From contig JBAOIL010000005.1 in the NCBI GenBank assembly GCA_037044975.1, forward strand, positions 248,001 to 312,000: a DNA stretch of 64,000 nucleotides, read 5' to 3'. The first letter of the stretch is position 1; each line of letters opens with the position of its first letter. The position numbers were made by a program, and so were the translations under genes. The stretch is from JADLHS01 sp020848635. Lineage in GTDB: Bacteria; Verrucomicrobiota; Verrucomicrobiia; Limisphaerales; JADLHS01. Of this stretch, positions 1 to 7,974 are shown piece after piece. A model generated the notes under the pieces. The model saw only the letters and a program-made list of their open reading frames with translations. It searched no databases and was not told where the DNA came from.

Positions 1-2
1 CG

Positions 3-1022
3 CCCGGCAGCGGCCCGGGCCACCTCGGATTGTTCGGGTACGATCCGCGCGAATTTCAAGTTGGCCGCGGCGTGATCGAAGCGCTCGGGCTGGGCGTTGA
101 GTTGAAACCAGGCGATGTCTGCGCCCGGGCGAATTTTGCGACTCTCGACGCCAAAGGCATTGTCACCGACCGCCGGGCCGGGCGCATTCCGACCGAGACG
201 TGCGAAGAGCTTTGTGCCCTGCTGGCGGCGAAGATCAAGAAAATCGGCGACACGCAGATCATCATCAAGGCCGGTAAGGAACATCGCTTCGTCGTGGTCT
301 TTCGCGGCAAGGGCCTCGAAGGGCCGCTTACGGACGCCGACCCGAATCGCGAAGGTTACGCCATACCAACCGTCAAGCCGCGCGACGCTAAAAATGCGAA
401 GCAGAAGAAAATGGCCGGGCTGATCGCCTTATTTTACAAGGCAGCGCTGCCGATCCTCGCCAAGGAAAGGCCGGCCAATGGTTTTCTCATGCGCGGCATT
501 GCGCACCAGCCGAGCATTCCGCTGTTCGAGGATCGTTACCGGCTCAAGCCGGTCGCCCTGGCGGTTTATCCCATGTATAAAGGACTTTCCCAACTGGTGG
601 GCATGACCAAGATCGAAGGCCCGCAGACCATCGCGGAACAATTCGAGCGCTACCTGACCGAGTACGACCGCTTTGATTTCTTTTTCATCCACTACAAATA
701 CACTGATAAAGCCGGCGAGGACGGCAACTTTGCCGCGAAGAAGAAAGCCATTGAAGACTTCGACGCCGCGCTGCCGATTCTCTTGAAGAAACGGCCCGAC
801 GTACTGGCCATCACCGGCGATCATTCGACGCCGGTCGCGGCGAAAGGCCACTCGTGGCATCCGCAGCCGGTGTTGCTGCACTCGGCCTTGAGCGGTTCGG
901 ACAAGCTGGATCGGTTCACCGAAACAGGTGCGAATACCGGTTCGCTCGGCGTGTTCGAGGCCAAGTATCTGCTCCGGCTCATGCAGGCCAACGCGAAACA
1001 GTTTGATAAGTTTGGGGCGTAG
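3..1022 (+). CDS. apgM: 2,3-bisphosphoglycerate-independent phosphoglycerate mutase, archaeal type (5'-truncated)
   Basis: Interconverts 3- and 2-phosphoglycerate in glycolysis and gluconeogenesis (family knowledge). The reading frame is already open at the window edge and begins with PGSGPGHLGLFGYDP, a conserved block normally about 60-70 residues into the ApgM/alkaline-phosphatase-superfamily fold, so the start lies upstream. Metal-site motifs are visible: the DKAGEDGNF region, ITGDHSTP, and KGHSWHPQPVLLHS near the C-terminus. About 339 residues remain of the usual roughly 400. The TTG at 30 is only an in-frame codon inside the conserved block and is not taken as the start. No operon partner is visible; 260 bp of non-coding sequence separate it from a convergent pseudopilin gene. 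Confidence 0.93.
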   Translation, partial: PGSGPGHLGLFGYDPREFQVGRGVIEALGLGVELKPGDVCARANFATLDAKGIVTDRRAGRIPTETCEELCALLAAKIKKIGDTQIIIKAGKEHRFVVVFRGKGLEGPLTDADPNREGYAIPTVKPRDAKNAKQKKMAGLIALFYKAALPILAKERPANGFLMRGIAHQPSIPLFEDRYRLKPVALAVYPMYKGLSQLVGMTKIEGPQTIAEQFERYLTEYDRFDFFFIHYKYTDKAGEDGNFAAKKKAIEDFDAALPILLKKRPDVLAITGDHSTPVAAKGHSWHPQPVLLHSALSGSDKLDRFTETGANTGSLGVFEAKYLLRLMQANAKQFDKFGA

Positions 1023-1282
1023 AGGCTCGTGACCCGGCTGGGCGCGGAACTCAAGTGGCGACGCAAAACTGCACCGATGTTGGGTCAGTGGCGCTGAGGC
1101 GAGCCACGAAACTGTTGATTGTGGGCGGGTTACGCGTACCGATGCGGCTGACCATGAGTGGATCACCTGTCGTTTCCGGATGGGAGGACGGGCATCCTTC
1201 TCGAGCGGGAGTTGGACCCGGATTTCCAGAAGGTTAGAGTCGGTCCACTCGACTGGATAGCGGAAGCCTATCGCGCCGGCCG

Positions 1283-2038
1283 CTATGGAATGGCAAGCGC
1301 TTCGACCTTGATTCTTCCGACCAACTGACCCGGCAGATTCTGGTCCAGCGAGCCCGCTTCCATTCTCTCCATGGCCACATGGCCGTCGCCGAAGACCACG
1401 CTGGCTCTCTGCATGTGGCGGAAGTGGGCGGTGGCTTCATTGCGGTTGGTGCTCACGTAATAGAATTCCTCCAGCATCGGATTTGATCGTGAGGCGGGGG
1501 CTTGAAACGTGTTCACCTGCGCCGCATCGGCGAGCAACGTGGTGGCCGCCGGGCGCGCGATGTTGGCCGCAGGCACGGGCGGTTTGCCGGGCATGGCCGA
1601 GAGATGCAGATTGTAGCCGTAGCCGTAAGCCGCGCCGCGCGCCTTGAGTTTGAATTGGCCCAGCGCGTAGTTGAGGGATGGACACAACTCCACGCCGCGC
1701 CCTTCCAGATACGGCCAGAGCGCTCCCGCCGGCGCCTCGAACGGACGGTCCCCTTCCGCGCCCGGCCCGAGCCAGCCGAACCAGAATAGTTGCCCACCGT
1801 TGGTGAACCCGCTCGTGTAGCGGAAGCAATTCCCCGCGTTGTCATCCCAATACATCTGCGTGGCGAGGCCGAGTTGATGGAGATTGCTCACGCATTTGAG
1901 GCGTTGCGCCGTCGCCTTGCTGCGCGAAAGGGTCGGCAGCAACATCGCCGCAAGGACCGCGAGGATGGCGATGACGACGAGGAGTTCAACCAGGGTGAAC
2001 GCCGCGCGGAGGATGATTTTCCGGTTCGAGCGGCTCAT
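1283..2038 (-). CDS. H-X9-DG type pseudopilin (prepilin-type N-terminal cleavage/methylation protein)
   Basis: A 251-residue protein starting MSRSNRK with a class III prepilin leader: short basic N-terminus, then FTLVELLVVIAILAVLAAML, the hydrophobic pilin helix processed by a PilD-like peptidase. The C-terminal half carries the H-X9-DG signature (H-MQRASVVFG-DG) that defines this family, expanded in Verrucomicrobia and Planctomycetes. The ATG at 2038 is preferred over in-frame upstream starts because it places the leader correctly. It presumably sits in the inner membrane or a type II-like secretion pseudopilus; cargo is unknown. The gene lies 241 bp downstream of a co-oriented secreted beta-sandwich protein, the same pairing seen again at 58-61 kb. 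Confidence 0.88.
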   Translation of the reverse strand: MSRSNRKIILRAAFTLVELLVVIAILAVLAAMLLPTLSRSKATAQRLKCVSNLHQLGLATQMYWDDNAGNCFRYTSGFTNGGQLFWFGWLGPGAEGDRPFEAPAGALWPYLEGRGVELCPSLNYALGQFKLKARGAAYGYGYNLHLSAMPGKPPVPAANIARPAATTLLADAAQVNTFQAPASRSNPMLEEFYYVSTNRNEATAHFRHMQRASVVFGDGHVAMERMEAGSLDQNLPGQLVGRIKVEALAIP

Positions 2039-2279
2039 TTGGAAACGGGATAGGGACAATGCCGGCAACCGTTGCCGCAACAATAACCACGCCGGAGATG
2101 ATAAGCTCCGGCAAAAACCATCAACCCCCGGTCGAAATAGAAATCTCCAGGCCGGAGCGCAAGCGAGTTGCCCGAGTGGCTCGCGTGCTCGCACGCGCGG
2201 TCGTCTTGGCCATCGCCGCTGGCAGCACGCAGGCGGTCGTGAACTCCGTCGCAGAACAGACAAGGTTGGGCCGCAACGT

Positions 2280-3257
2280 TCATGGCCACTGCGCCTGTAC
2301 GCGGTAAAGTGCGCTGACCGTTGGCGGGTTCGTGTCGTGCATCATCATCGTGCCGGCGATGCCGGCGACGGGGGCGGAAGCCGGCAACCAGGATTGATAA
2401 TCCGTTGACCGTTCCAGATGATAGAGCCAGTTCGTAGTGCTACGGAACTGGATTTGGCCTGGGCCGGTGGCCGCGACCCATGTCACCGGCGGCGGCGCGG
2501 CAAAGACAAAATTGTCGAGGATGCCGTGGGCGAGAACTGAACCCTCATAGCCGGGAAATTGTCCCGCGTCGTTGAAACTGCTCACGCCGAAATGGTCCAC
2601 GATAAAATCGCTGAAACCGGCGCCCAGCGTGGCGTCCTGCACCGGGCCAAACGCAACGCCATTGCTCGTGATCGTCGTGCGCAACGTGCGATCGTCCGCA
2701 GTGTAAAGCATCGCGACGTGGAAGGTCGGGCCGGGGGCGAGTTCCAGTGGAAACGTGAAGCCGCCGGTATTGTATTCGTTGAGCCCGGAGATCAACACCG
2801 GCGAAACCGTCGCGCCGTAGCCGGAATCCCAGAAGTAATCGAACTCCACCAGATTCGGCGCTTCAAACCCGGAGGCGCGATGGTAGCCCGTGTTCGTGGC
2901 TTGCACGAGGTTGATCAGGCCCATGGCGATTTGAAACGTGAACGGCTTGTCCGGGTCTGTGCCGGGGCCGATGTCGTTCAGGCGCACATCGAACCCGAGC
3001 AGGAAGTCGTCGGCCTTGGTGAGATTCGCTCCAACCGCATGGGTAAAGTAGCTGTTCGGTTGCGACGAATCCCAGGTGACGGCGAGATTTTGATTCGTCG
3101 CGTTCCAGCCAAACAGGCTGGAGTTCCCATAAACGCTCCATCCAGTGGAAGCCGGGTCGCCGGAAAAGTTCTCGGCGATGGTCGTCGCTTGAGCGGCGTT
3201 GAATGAAACGGACAACAGGCCAGCAAGGGCGGCCAACAATGGCAGAGGGATTTTCAT
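2280..3257 (-). CDS. secreted LamG/concanavalin-like beta-sandwich protein with C-terminal Fn3-like module
   Basis: A 325-residue exported protein: Sec signal peptide (MKIPLPLLAALAGLLSVSF, cleavage near AQA-TT), then a beta-rich domain of roughly residues 27-260 with the TTIAENFSGDPASTGW opening typical of LamG-like verrucomicrobial proteins. The last 60 residues (WVAATGPGQIQFRSTTNWLY onward, with LERSTDYQSW) match in style the C-terminal module of two other secreted proteins in the window. No catalytic residues are recognised, so a binding or structural role is the most that can be inferred. The start at 3257 is chosen for the signal peptide. It is preceded by a structured leader with a terminator (3340-3441) about 80 nt upstream, suggesting transcript-level control. 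Confidence 0.75.
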   Translation of the reverse strand: MKIPLPLLAALAGLLSVSFNAAQATTIAENFSGDPASTGWSVYGNSSLFGWNATNQNLAVTWDSSQPNSYFTHAVGANLTKADDFLLGFDVRLNDIGPGTDPDKPFTFQIAMGLINLVQATNTGYHRASGFEAPNLVEFDYFWDSGYGATVSPVLISGLNEYNTGGFTFPLELAPGPTFHVAMLYTADDRTLRTTITSNGVAFGPVQDATLGAGFSDFIVDHFGVSSFNDAGQFPGYEGSVLAHGILDNFVFAAPPPVTWVAATGPGQIQFRSTTNWLYHLERSTDYQSWLPASAPVAGIAGTMMMHDTNPPTVSALYRVQAQWP

Positions 3258-3339
3258 GGGCTGATCTTTCAATTTGTCCGCCGAAAACATTTCCGACGGA
3301 CGGGTTTGGGTTGAGAGACCAGCGCGGAGCAGAGGCAAC

Positions 3340-3377
3340 AAAAAAGCCTTCACTCGCGCAAAACGGGGAATGAAGGC
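3340..3377 (-). terminator. rho-independent terminator within the leader
   Basis: On the minus strand a 7-bp stem GCCTTCA/TGAAGGC encloses a loop of about 18 nt and is followed directly by six T residues. There is no gene immediately upstream on this strand for it to end: gatA stops at 3823 and is about 450 bp away. Confidence 0.6.
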
Positions 3378-3441
3378 ATCCAACGAATCCCACCCTGCAC
3401 CCGCAGGCTGGGCTGGCCTCATCCTTCTCTTTGCGGAGAAG
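3340..3441 (-). ncRNA. candidate structured leader or small RNA ending in an intrinsic terminator
   Basis: Read on the minus strand, three perfect or near-perfect stem-loops follow each other: CTTCTC/GAGAAG with a 6-nt loop (3424-3441), a 9-pair stem with one mismatch around CCTGC/GCAGG (3389-3412), and GCCTTCA/TGAAGGC followed by a run of T (3340-3377). The last is a canonical rho-independent terminator placed 83 nt before the start of the secreted beta-sandwich gene. Such an arrangement fits either an attenuator/riboswitch or the 3' end of a small RNA. I could not match it to a riboswitch class I know. Confidence 0.45.
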
Positions 3442-3822
3442 TTGGTGGAGGTTGGTTGAGGGTCATTGGCTGATCGTTGACAGGTGAACCGCCGAGCGAT
3501 TCTCCGCTATCAATTCTCAACCATGAACCAACAACTCCCTTCCCACCGGACGAGTGCCGACAAATGGATATCCTGACTCCGGACCTCAAACCTTACTCCC
3601 GCCTTCCCGCTGGCGTTGACCCAACCAACAGTGGCTTGTGGGAGTTTGTAATCCGTTACAGTGGCGCAACCGTCGCCGATTCTCACGGCGTTCCCTGCAT
3701 TTGACGACAACTAGATGGCGGACCCGCGTCCGCCGCTTTCAAAGAACATCACAGTGGTACGCCGGGCCGGAGAAATTGCCAAGCCGAAAATCCAAATGTA
3801 TTTTCCGGCGAACGAACCGGAA
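3442..3822. other. intergenic stretch, no gene recognised
   Basis: Non-coding sequence between the gatA stop and the structured leader. No conserved reading frame, tRNA or clear terminator for gatA was found. It must carry the promoter of the leader RNA on the minus strand, but I could not identify one with confidence. Confidence 0.4.
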
Positions 3823-5298
3823 TCAGCTGCAAATTAGCGGTTTTTCCTGGTGCCAACTTGTGCTCTGCTCGTAGGCGTGGGCGATCCGCAGCATCGTTTC
3901 TTCGCCGAAGGGTTTCCCCAGCAGTTGCAGGCCAATCGGCAGTTTCGCCTCCGCGTTGGACGTAAAACCGCACGGCAGGCTCACCCCGCAAATCCCCGCC
4001 AGGTTGCACGAGATGGTGAATACGTCGGAGAGATACATCTGCAATGGATCGTCGGACTTCTCGCCGATTCTAAACGCCGCCGTCGGCGTCGTGGGCGTGA
4101 TGATGGCGTCAACCTGCTCGAACGCCTTCAAGAAATCCTGCCGGATCAGCGTGCGGACTTTTTGGGCGCGCAGATAATAGGCATCGTAGTAGCCGCTGCT
4201 GAGGACGTAGGTGCCAAGGATGATACGGCGTTTCACTTCCGGGCCGAAGCCCGCGCCGCGCGTGCGGCAATAAAGCTCAAGGGGATCCGCGCCATCCACC
4301 CGCGCGCCGTAACGGATGCCGTCGAAACGCGCAAGGTTGGCCGACGCCTCGGCGGGAGCGATGATGTAATAGGTGGCTGCGGCGTATTCCGTGTGCGGCA
4401 GGGAGATTTCTTCCACGCTCGCCCCGAGCGACTGCAATTGCCTCACCGCCGCGTCCACGGCGGCTTTCACTTCGGGATCGAGGCCGCCGATCATGTATTC
4501 CTTTGGCAAACCCAGACGCAGACCCTTGATATTGCCGGTCAGGCCAGCGGTATAATCCGGCACGGGCTGCGCGACGCTCGTGGAATCGCGCCGGTCGTGC
4601 CCGCCGATGACATTCAACATCGTGGCGCAATCCCGCACGTCCTTCGTGAACGGTCCGATCTGATCCAGCGAGGACGCAAAGGCCACGAGACCGTAACGCG
4701 AAACGCGGCCATAAGTCGGCTTCAGCCCGACGCACCCGCACAGCGCCGCGGGCTGGCGAATCGAACCGCCCGTGTCCGAACCGAGTGTGGCGATGGCTTC
4801 GTCCGCCGCGACCGCCGCCGCCGAACCGCCGGAGGAACCGCCGGGAATGCGCGTCAGGTCCCACGGATTGCGCGTGAGGCCGAACGCGGAATTCTCCGTG
4901 GAACTGCCCATGGCAAACTCGTCCATGTTCAGCCGGCCAAATACAATCGCCCCGGCGGCTTTCAACTTTTCAACCGCTGTCGCGTCGTAGGGTGAAACAA
5001 ACTGGCCGAGAATCTTCGAGCCGCAGTTGAGCGGTTGGCCTTTGACGGCCAGAACGTCTTTGACCGCGATGGGCACGCCCAGCAATGGCTGTTGCGCCTG
5101 GGTCGCGCCCGAAACCATGGCGTGGTCCGCTGCGTCCGCCTGGGCGAGCGCATCCGCCGCATTGAGGCTGATGAACGCGTGGATTTGGCCATCCACACGG
5201 TTGATCTGGTCAAGGCAGGCCTGGGTCGCCTCGCGCGCGGAGACTTCGCGCCGGGCAAGACGGGTGGTCAGTTTGGAAATGGTGAGCTGGTTTAGCAT
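3823..5298 (-). CDS. gatA: aspartyl/glutamyl-tRNA(Asn/Gln) amidotransferase subunit A
   Basis: Amidase subunit of GatCAB, which converts misacylated Glu-tRNA(Gln) (and often Asp-tRNA(Asn)) to the amidated form in organisms lacking the direct synthetase. At 491 residues it has the family's normal length. The amidase-signature Ser-cis-Ser-Lys triad is visible as Lys80 (PIAVKD), Ser155 (PGGSSGGSA) and Ser179 (SDTGGSIRQPA). The start MLNQLTISKL matches the family N-terminus. It follows gatC (gap 92 bp) on the same strand; gatB is not in the window, which is common in this phylum. The intergenic gap carries an inverted repeat. Confidence 0.97.
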   Translation of the reverse strand: MLNQLTISKLTTRLARREVSAREATQACLDQINRVDGQIHAFISLNAADALAQADAADHAMVSGATQAQQPLLGVPIAVKDVLAVKGQPLNCGSKILGQFVSPYDATAVEKLKAAGAIVFGRLNMDEFAMGSSTENSAFGLTRNPWDLTRIPGGSSGGSAAAVAADEAIATLGSDTGGSIRQPAALCGCVGLKPTYGRVSRYGLVAFASSLDQIGPFTKDVRDCATMLNVIGGHDRRDSTSVAQPVPDYTAGLTGNIKGLRLGLPKEYMIGGLDPEVKAAVDAAVRQLQSLGASVEEISLPHTEYAAATYYIIAPAEASANLARFDGIRYGARVDGADPLELYCRTRGAGFGPEVKRRIILGTYVLSSGYYDAYYLRAQKVRTLIRQDFLKAFEQVDAIITPTTPTAAFRIGEKSDDPLQMYLSDVFTISCNLAGICGVSLPCGFTSNAEAKLPIGLQLLGKPFGEETMLRIAHAYEQSTSWHQEKPLICS

Positions 5299-5323
5299 CG
5301 GAGTTTCTAACCACGAAATACAC

Positions 5324-5375
5324 GAACTACGCGAAAAGGGATTTTCATTCGCGGATTTCGAAGATTTCGTAGTTC
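5324..5375. repeat. intergenic inverted repeat between gatC and gatA
   Basis: GAACTACG (5324-5331) and CGTAGTTC (5368-5375) form a perfect inverted repeat, with further complementarity inside (CGCGAA against TTCGCG). The flank reads TAACCACGAAATACACGAA, a sequence style that recurs between genes in Verrucomicrobia and Planctomycetes genomes (recalled, not searched). It could fold in the gatC-gatA transcript. Confidence 0.55.
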
Positions 5376-5390
5376 ATCGTGCATGCGAAT

Positions 5391-5678
5391 CTACTCGACG
5401 ATCTTCGGCACGATGAAAAGGCCGTTGGTTTGTTTGGGGGCGTTGCGCATCGCTTCGTCGTGCGGGAGCGAAGCCTGGGTTTCGTCGGTTCGAGTCACGT
5501 TGACCGTGGGGACGGCGTGGGCGGTCGGCTCGACGTGGCTCACGTCCAACGTTTTCAATTTATCCATGAAGCCGAGGATGTGGCCGAGCTGGGTGCCGAG
5601 TTTCTGCTCTTCGTCCGGCGAAAGCTGGACGCGGGCGAGGTGCGCCACGTATTTCACATTAAAATCACTTGCTGCCAT
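5391..5678 (-). CDS. gatC: aspartyl/glutamyl-tRNA(Asn/Gln) amidotransferase subunit C
   Basis: Small clamp subunit that stabilises GatA on GatB. 95 residues, the family's usual size. The typical N-terminal motif is seen as FNVKYVAHLARVQLSPDEE, and the C-terminal half carries the PTAHAVPTVNVTRTDE-like segment that wraps around GatA. ATG at 5678 (MAASDFNVKY) is chosen rather than the longer in-frame start, as it gives the normal length. It precedes gatA in a minus-strand run that continues upstream with ptsH, hprK and lptB. Confidence 0.95.
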   Translation of the reverse strand: MAASDFNVKYVAHLARVQLSPDEEQKLGTQLGHILGFMDKLKTLDVSHVEPTAHAVPTVNVTRTDETQASLPHDEAMRNAPKQTNGLFIVPKIVE

Positions 5679-5794
5679 GGCGGCCAAAATAGCGGTCCTG
5701 CGTGCAAGTTCCAAGATTCAAGTTCGGGGTGCCGTCAGCGCGGTTTCATCCAAGCTCAGCTTCCCGAACACAACTGCTTCGAAGACCAGCCGCG

Positions 5795-6094
5795 TCAATC
5801 CTCGTCGAATTTTCGCTGGAGCAAGGCTTCGATTTCGTCCACGGCGGCGTGACCGTCCTTGCCTTCGGCATGGACGGTGAGTTTGCTGCCCGGCCCGGCG
5901 GCGAGCATCATCAGGCCCATGATGCTCTTGCCGTTCACTTTTTCGCCGTCCTTTTCGACGAAGATGTCGCAGGCGAAGCGATTGGCCGTCTTGACGAACA
6001 TGGCGGCGGGCCGGGCGTGGATGCCCAGCTTGTTCACCACGGTCAGCTCTTTGGAAAAGTTCCCGTCGTCGTCCGGCGATTTCTTGGCGCTCAT
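5795..6094 (-). CDS. ptsH: HPr-family phosphocarrier protein
   Basis: Phosphocarrier of the PTS or of a PTS-derived regulatory circuit. The 99-residue protein has the active-site histidine in GIHARPAAMF (His26, equivalent to His15 of HPr) and the regulatory serine in GKSIMGLMML (Ser57, equivalent to Ser46), the site used by HPr kinase. The preceding gene on this strand encodes HprK (gap 50 bp), so Ser-phosphorylation is likely. A PTS permease gene is present 27 kb away, but no enzyme I was seen, so the phosphorelay cannot be completed from this window. ATG 6094 is chosen over an upstream TTG. Confidence 0.95.
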   Translation of the reverse strand: MSAKKSPDDDGNFSKELTVVNKLGIHARPAAMFVKTANRFACDIFVEKDGEKVNGKSIMGLMMLAAGPGSKLTVHAEGKDGHAAVDEIEALLQRKFDED

Positions 6095-6144
6095 CAAATC
6101 GGTGTCCTATCGCTACAACTAGCAAAAGTCGCTGAATAATCCAT

Positions 6145-7098
6145 TTATTTCTGCGCCTTCGCGGTTTCGGCCATCTGGGCGAGGAGGCGTTTGTTTAATT
6201 CCTGAGCCGGGTTGTAACCGGTGAGCGTCAGCTTGGTGTGCAGCGCGGCGACTTCGATGAGCCGGGCGATGTCGCGACCCGGTTTCACCGGGATGATGAT
6301 GTGCGGAATCTTCACGCCGAGAATCTCGGTGAACTGCTGTTCCATGCCGAGCCGGTCCACATCCGGCACATCGTGCCAGGTCTTGAGGGACACGACCAGA
6401 TCCACGCGCTTGTTCGAGCCGATGCTTTTGACGCCGAACATGGCGGCGACGTTGATGATGCCAATGCCGCGCACCTCCATGTGATTGCGCGTCAGTTCCG
6501 CGCTCGTGCCCAGCACTTCGCGGCCATCGAGCAAGGTCACTTTGGTCACGTCGTCGGCCACCAGGCTGTAACCGCGTTCGATGAGGGCCAGGACGCTTTC
6601 GCTTTTGCCGATGCCGCTTTCGCCCTTGATGATGACCCCCACACCGAGGATGTCCACCATGCTGCCCATCTCGCTGCCGCGGCGCGCAAACATCGCGTCC
6701 AGGGCCAGGGTGGCCTGGTTGATGAATTTCATCGTCAGCAGCGGCGTGCGGAAGATGGGCACGCCGGTGCGGTTCGCCGCGCGGAGCATCTCCGCGTCCG
6801 GTCGCAAGTCGCGGCTGAAGACCAGGCAGGGGACCCGCAATTTGAAGAGTTTCACGTAGCAGCGCTCGCGTTCCGCCCGCGTCCGCGACTTGAGGAAATA
6901 AACGTCCGCGTTGCCCAGAGCCTGGACGCGCTTGTAGGCGAAGTAACGCGTGAACCCGGCGAGGACCAGGCCGGGGCGGTTGACGCTCGGTTCGAGGATG
7001 ATGCGCTTCAGCCCTTTGTCACCCGCGACGAGTTCCAGCTTCAATTCCTTGCCGTGCTCGTTCAGGAATTTCTCGACCGTGATGGGTTCGGATTTCAT
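6145..7098 (-). CDS. hprK: HPr kinase/phosphorylase
   Basis: Phosphorylates and dephosphorylates HPr on the regulatory serine. 317 residues: N-terminal DRTGG-like domain (about 1-130) and C-terminal PEPCK-like kinase domain with P-loop GESGIGKS (159-166), the LVADDVTKV segment and the family motif MEVRGIGIINV. One oddity: the histidine that normally precedes Gly just before the P-loop domain (xHGxLVD) reads EMGSMVD here, with Met144 in that place. Whether this changes kinase versus phosphorylase balance cannot be judged from sequence. Located directly upstream of ptsH. Confidence 0.95.
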   Translation of the reverse strand: MKSEPITVEKFLNEHGKELKLELVAGDKGLKRIILEPSVNRPGLVLAGFTRYFAYKRVQALGNADVYFLKSRTRAERERCYVKLFKLRVPCLVFSRDLRPDAEMLRAANRTGVPIFRTPLLTMKFINQATLALDAMFARRGSEMGSMVDILGVGVIIKGESGIGKSESVLALIERGYSLVADDVTKVTLLDGREVLGTSAELTRNHMEVRGIGIINVAAMFGVKSIGSNKRVDLVVSLKTWHDVPDVDRLGMEQQFTEILGVKIPHIIIPVKPGRDIARLIEVAALHTKLTLTGYNPAQELNKRLLAQMAETAKAQK

Positions 7099-7178
7099 GG
7101 GGTTCGGAGATTAAGATTACGATTACGATTAAGGGGGGGAAAGCTCACCGTTTGATTCTTCCCGCAGCTTATTTTTAC

Positions 7179-7973
7179 TTACATGTTAAAGTCCGGCCCC
7201 AGATAAATCTCCCGCGCCTTGGGGTCGTTGGCGAGAAACTCCGCCGAGCCTTCAATCAACACCTGGCCTTTCACAATGATGTAGCCGCGATCAATCAGCT
7301 TGAGCATCTCGCGGGCGCTGTGGTCGGTGATCAACAGGCCCAGGCCGCGATCGCGGAGCCGGCGGACAATCTTCTGCACTTCGTAAACCGCGATCGGGTC
7401 AATGCCCGCGAACGGTTCGTCCAGGAGCATCAGCTTGGGGCTGGTCACGAGCGCCCGGGTGATTTCGAGCCGCCGCTTTTCGCCGCCGCTCAGCATGTAC
7501 GCCTTGCTCTTGGCCAGCGCCGTCAAATCCAGTTCCTCCAGCAGATACTTCAGGCGCACCGCGCGCTCCGCCCGGCTCAACCGGCAGGTTTCGAGAATCG
7601 CCAGAATGTTCTCCTCCACCGAGAGTTTGCGGAACACCGAGGCTTCCTGCGTCAAATAACCGATCCCCAACCGCGCCCGTTGATGCATCGCCAGGCCGGT
7701 GATCTCGCGGCCTTGATATTTTACCGCGCCGGCGTCGGGCCGGATGACCCCGACCACCATGTTGAACGTGGTGGTCTTCCCGGCGCCGTTCGGGCCCAGC
7801 AAACCGACGATCTCGCCGGCGCCGACGGTGATGGACACGCCGTTCACCACCCGGCGCTGGCCGTATTCCTTCACGAGCTTCTCCGTGTGCAGCAGGGGAC
7901 TGTCAACCGTTATGCCGCCCGCTGGTTCGGGCGGCAACGACGCGGTCGTGGGCTCGGTTGGCATCTCGCTCAT
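7179..7973 (-). CDS. lptB: LPS export ABC transporter ATP-binding protein
   Basis: Cytoplasmic ATPase that powers LPS extraction by LptFG. 264 residues with Walker A GPNGAGKTTTF, signature LSGGEKRRLEI, Walker B LMLLDEPFAGIDP and the H-loop in LLITDHSARE, all typical of LptB. A 25-residue variable N-terminal extension precedes the conserved TEKLVKEYGQRRVV. Its ATG begins one base after the restored stop of the upstream LptC/LptA-like gene, so the two are very probably co-transcribed and coupled. The order lptA-lptB-hprK-ptsH resembles the proteobacterial lpt-hprK neighbourhood. Confidence 0.96.
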   Translation of the reverse strand: MSEMPTEPTTASLPPEPAGGITVDSPLLHTEKLVKEYGQRRVVNGVSITVGAGEIVGLLGPNGAGKTTTFNMVVGVIRPDAGAVKYQGREITGLAMHQRARLGIGYLTQEASVFRKLSVEENILAILETCRLSRAERAVRLKYLLEELDLTALAKSKAYMLSGGEKRRLEITRALVTSPKLMLLDEPFAGIDPIAVYEVQKIVRRLRDRGLGLLITDHSAREMLKLIDRGYIIVKGQVLIEGSAEFLANDPKAREIYLGPDFNM

Positions 7974-7974
7974 G

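Noticed and set aside
1055..1237. Small plus-strand frame between apgM and the first pseudopilin
   Set aside because: 60 codons with no recognisable pattern or ribosome-binding site.
3340..3441. Assignment of the leader to SAM, cobalamin, TPP, FMN, fluoride or c-di-GMP riboswitches
   Set aside because: None of the conserved core sequences of these classes that I know is present.
6238..7155. Open frame antisense to hprK (about 305 codons)
   Set aside because: His/Gln/Ala-rich shadow with no domain; hprK is certain.
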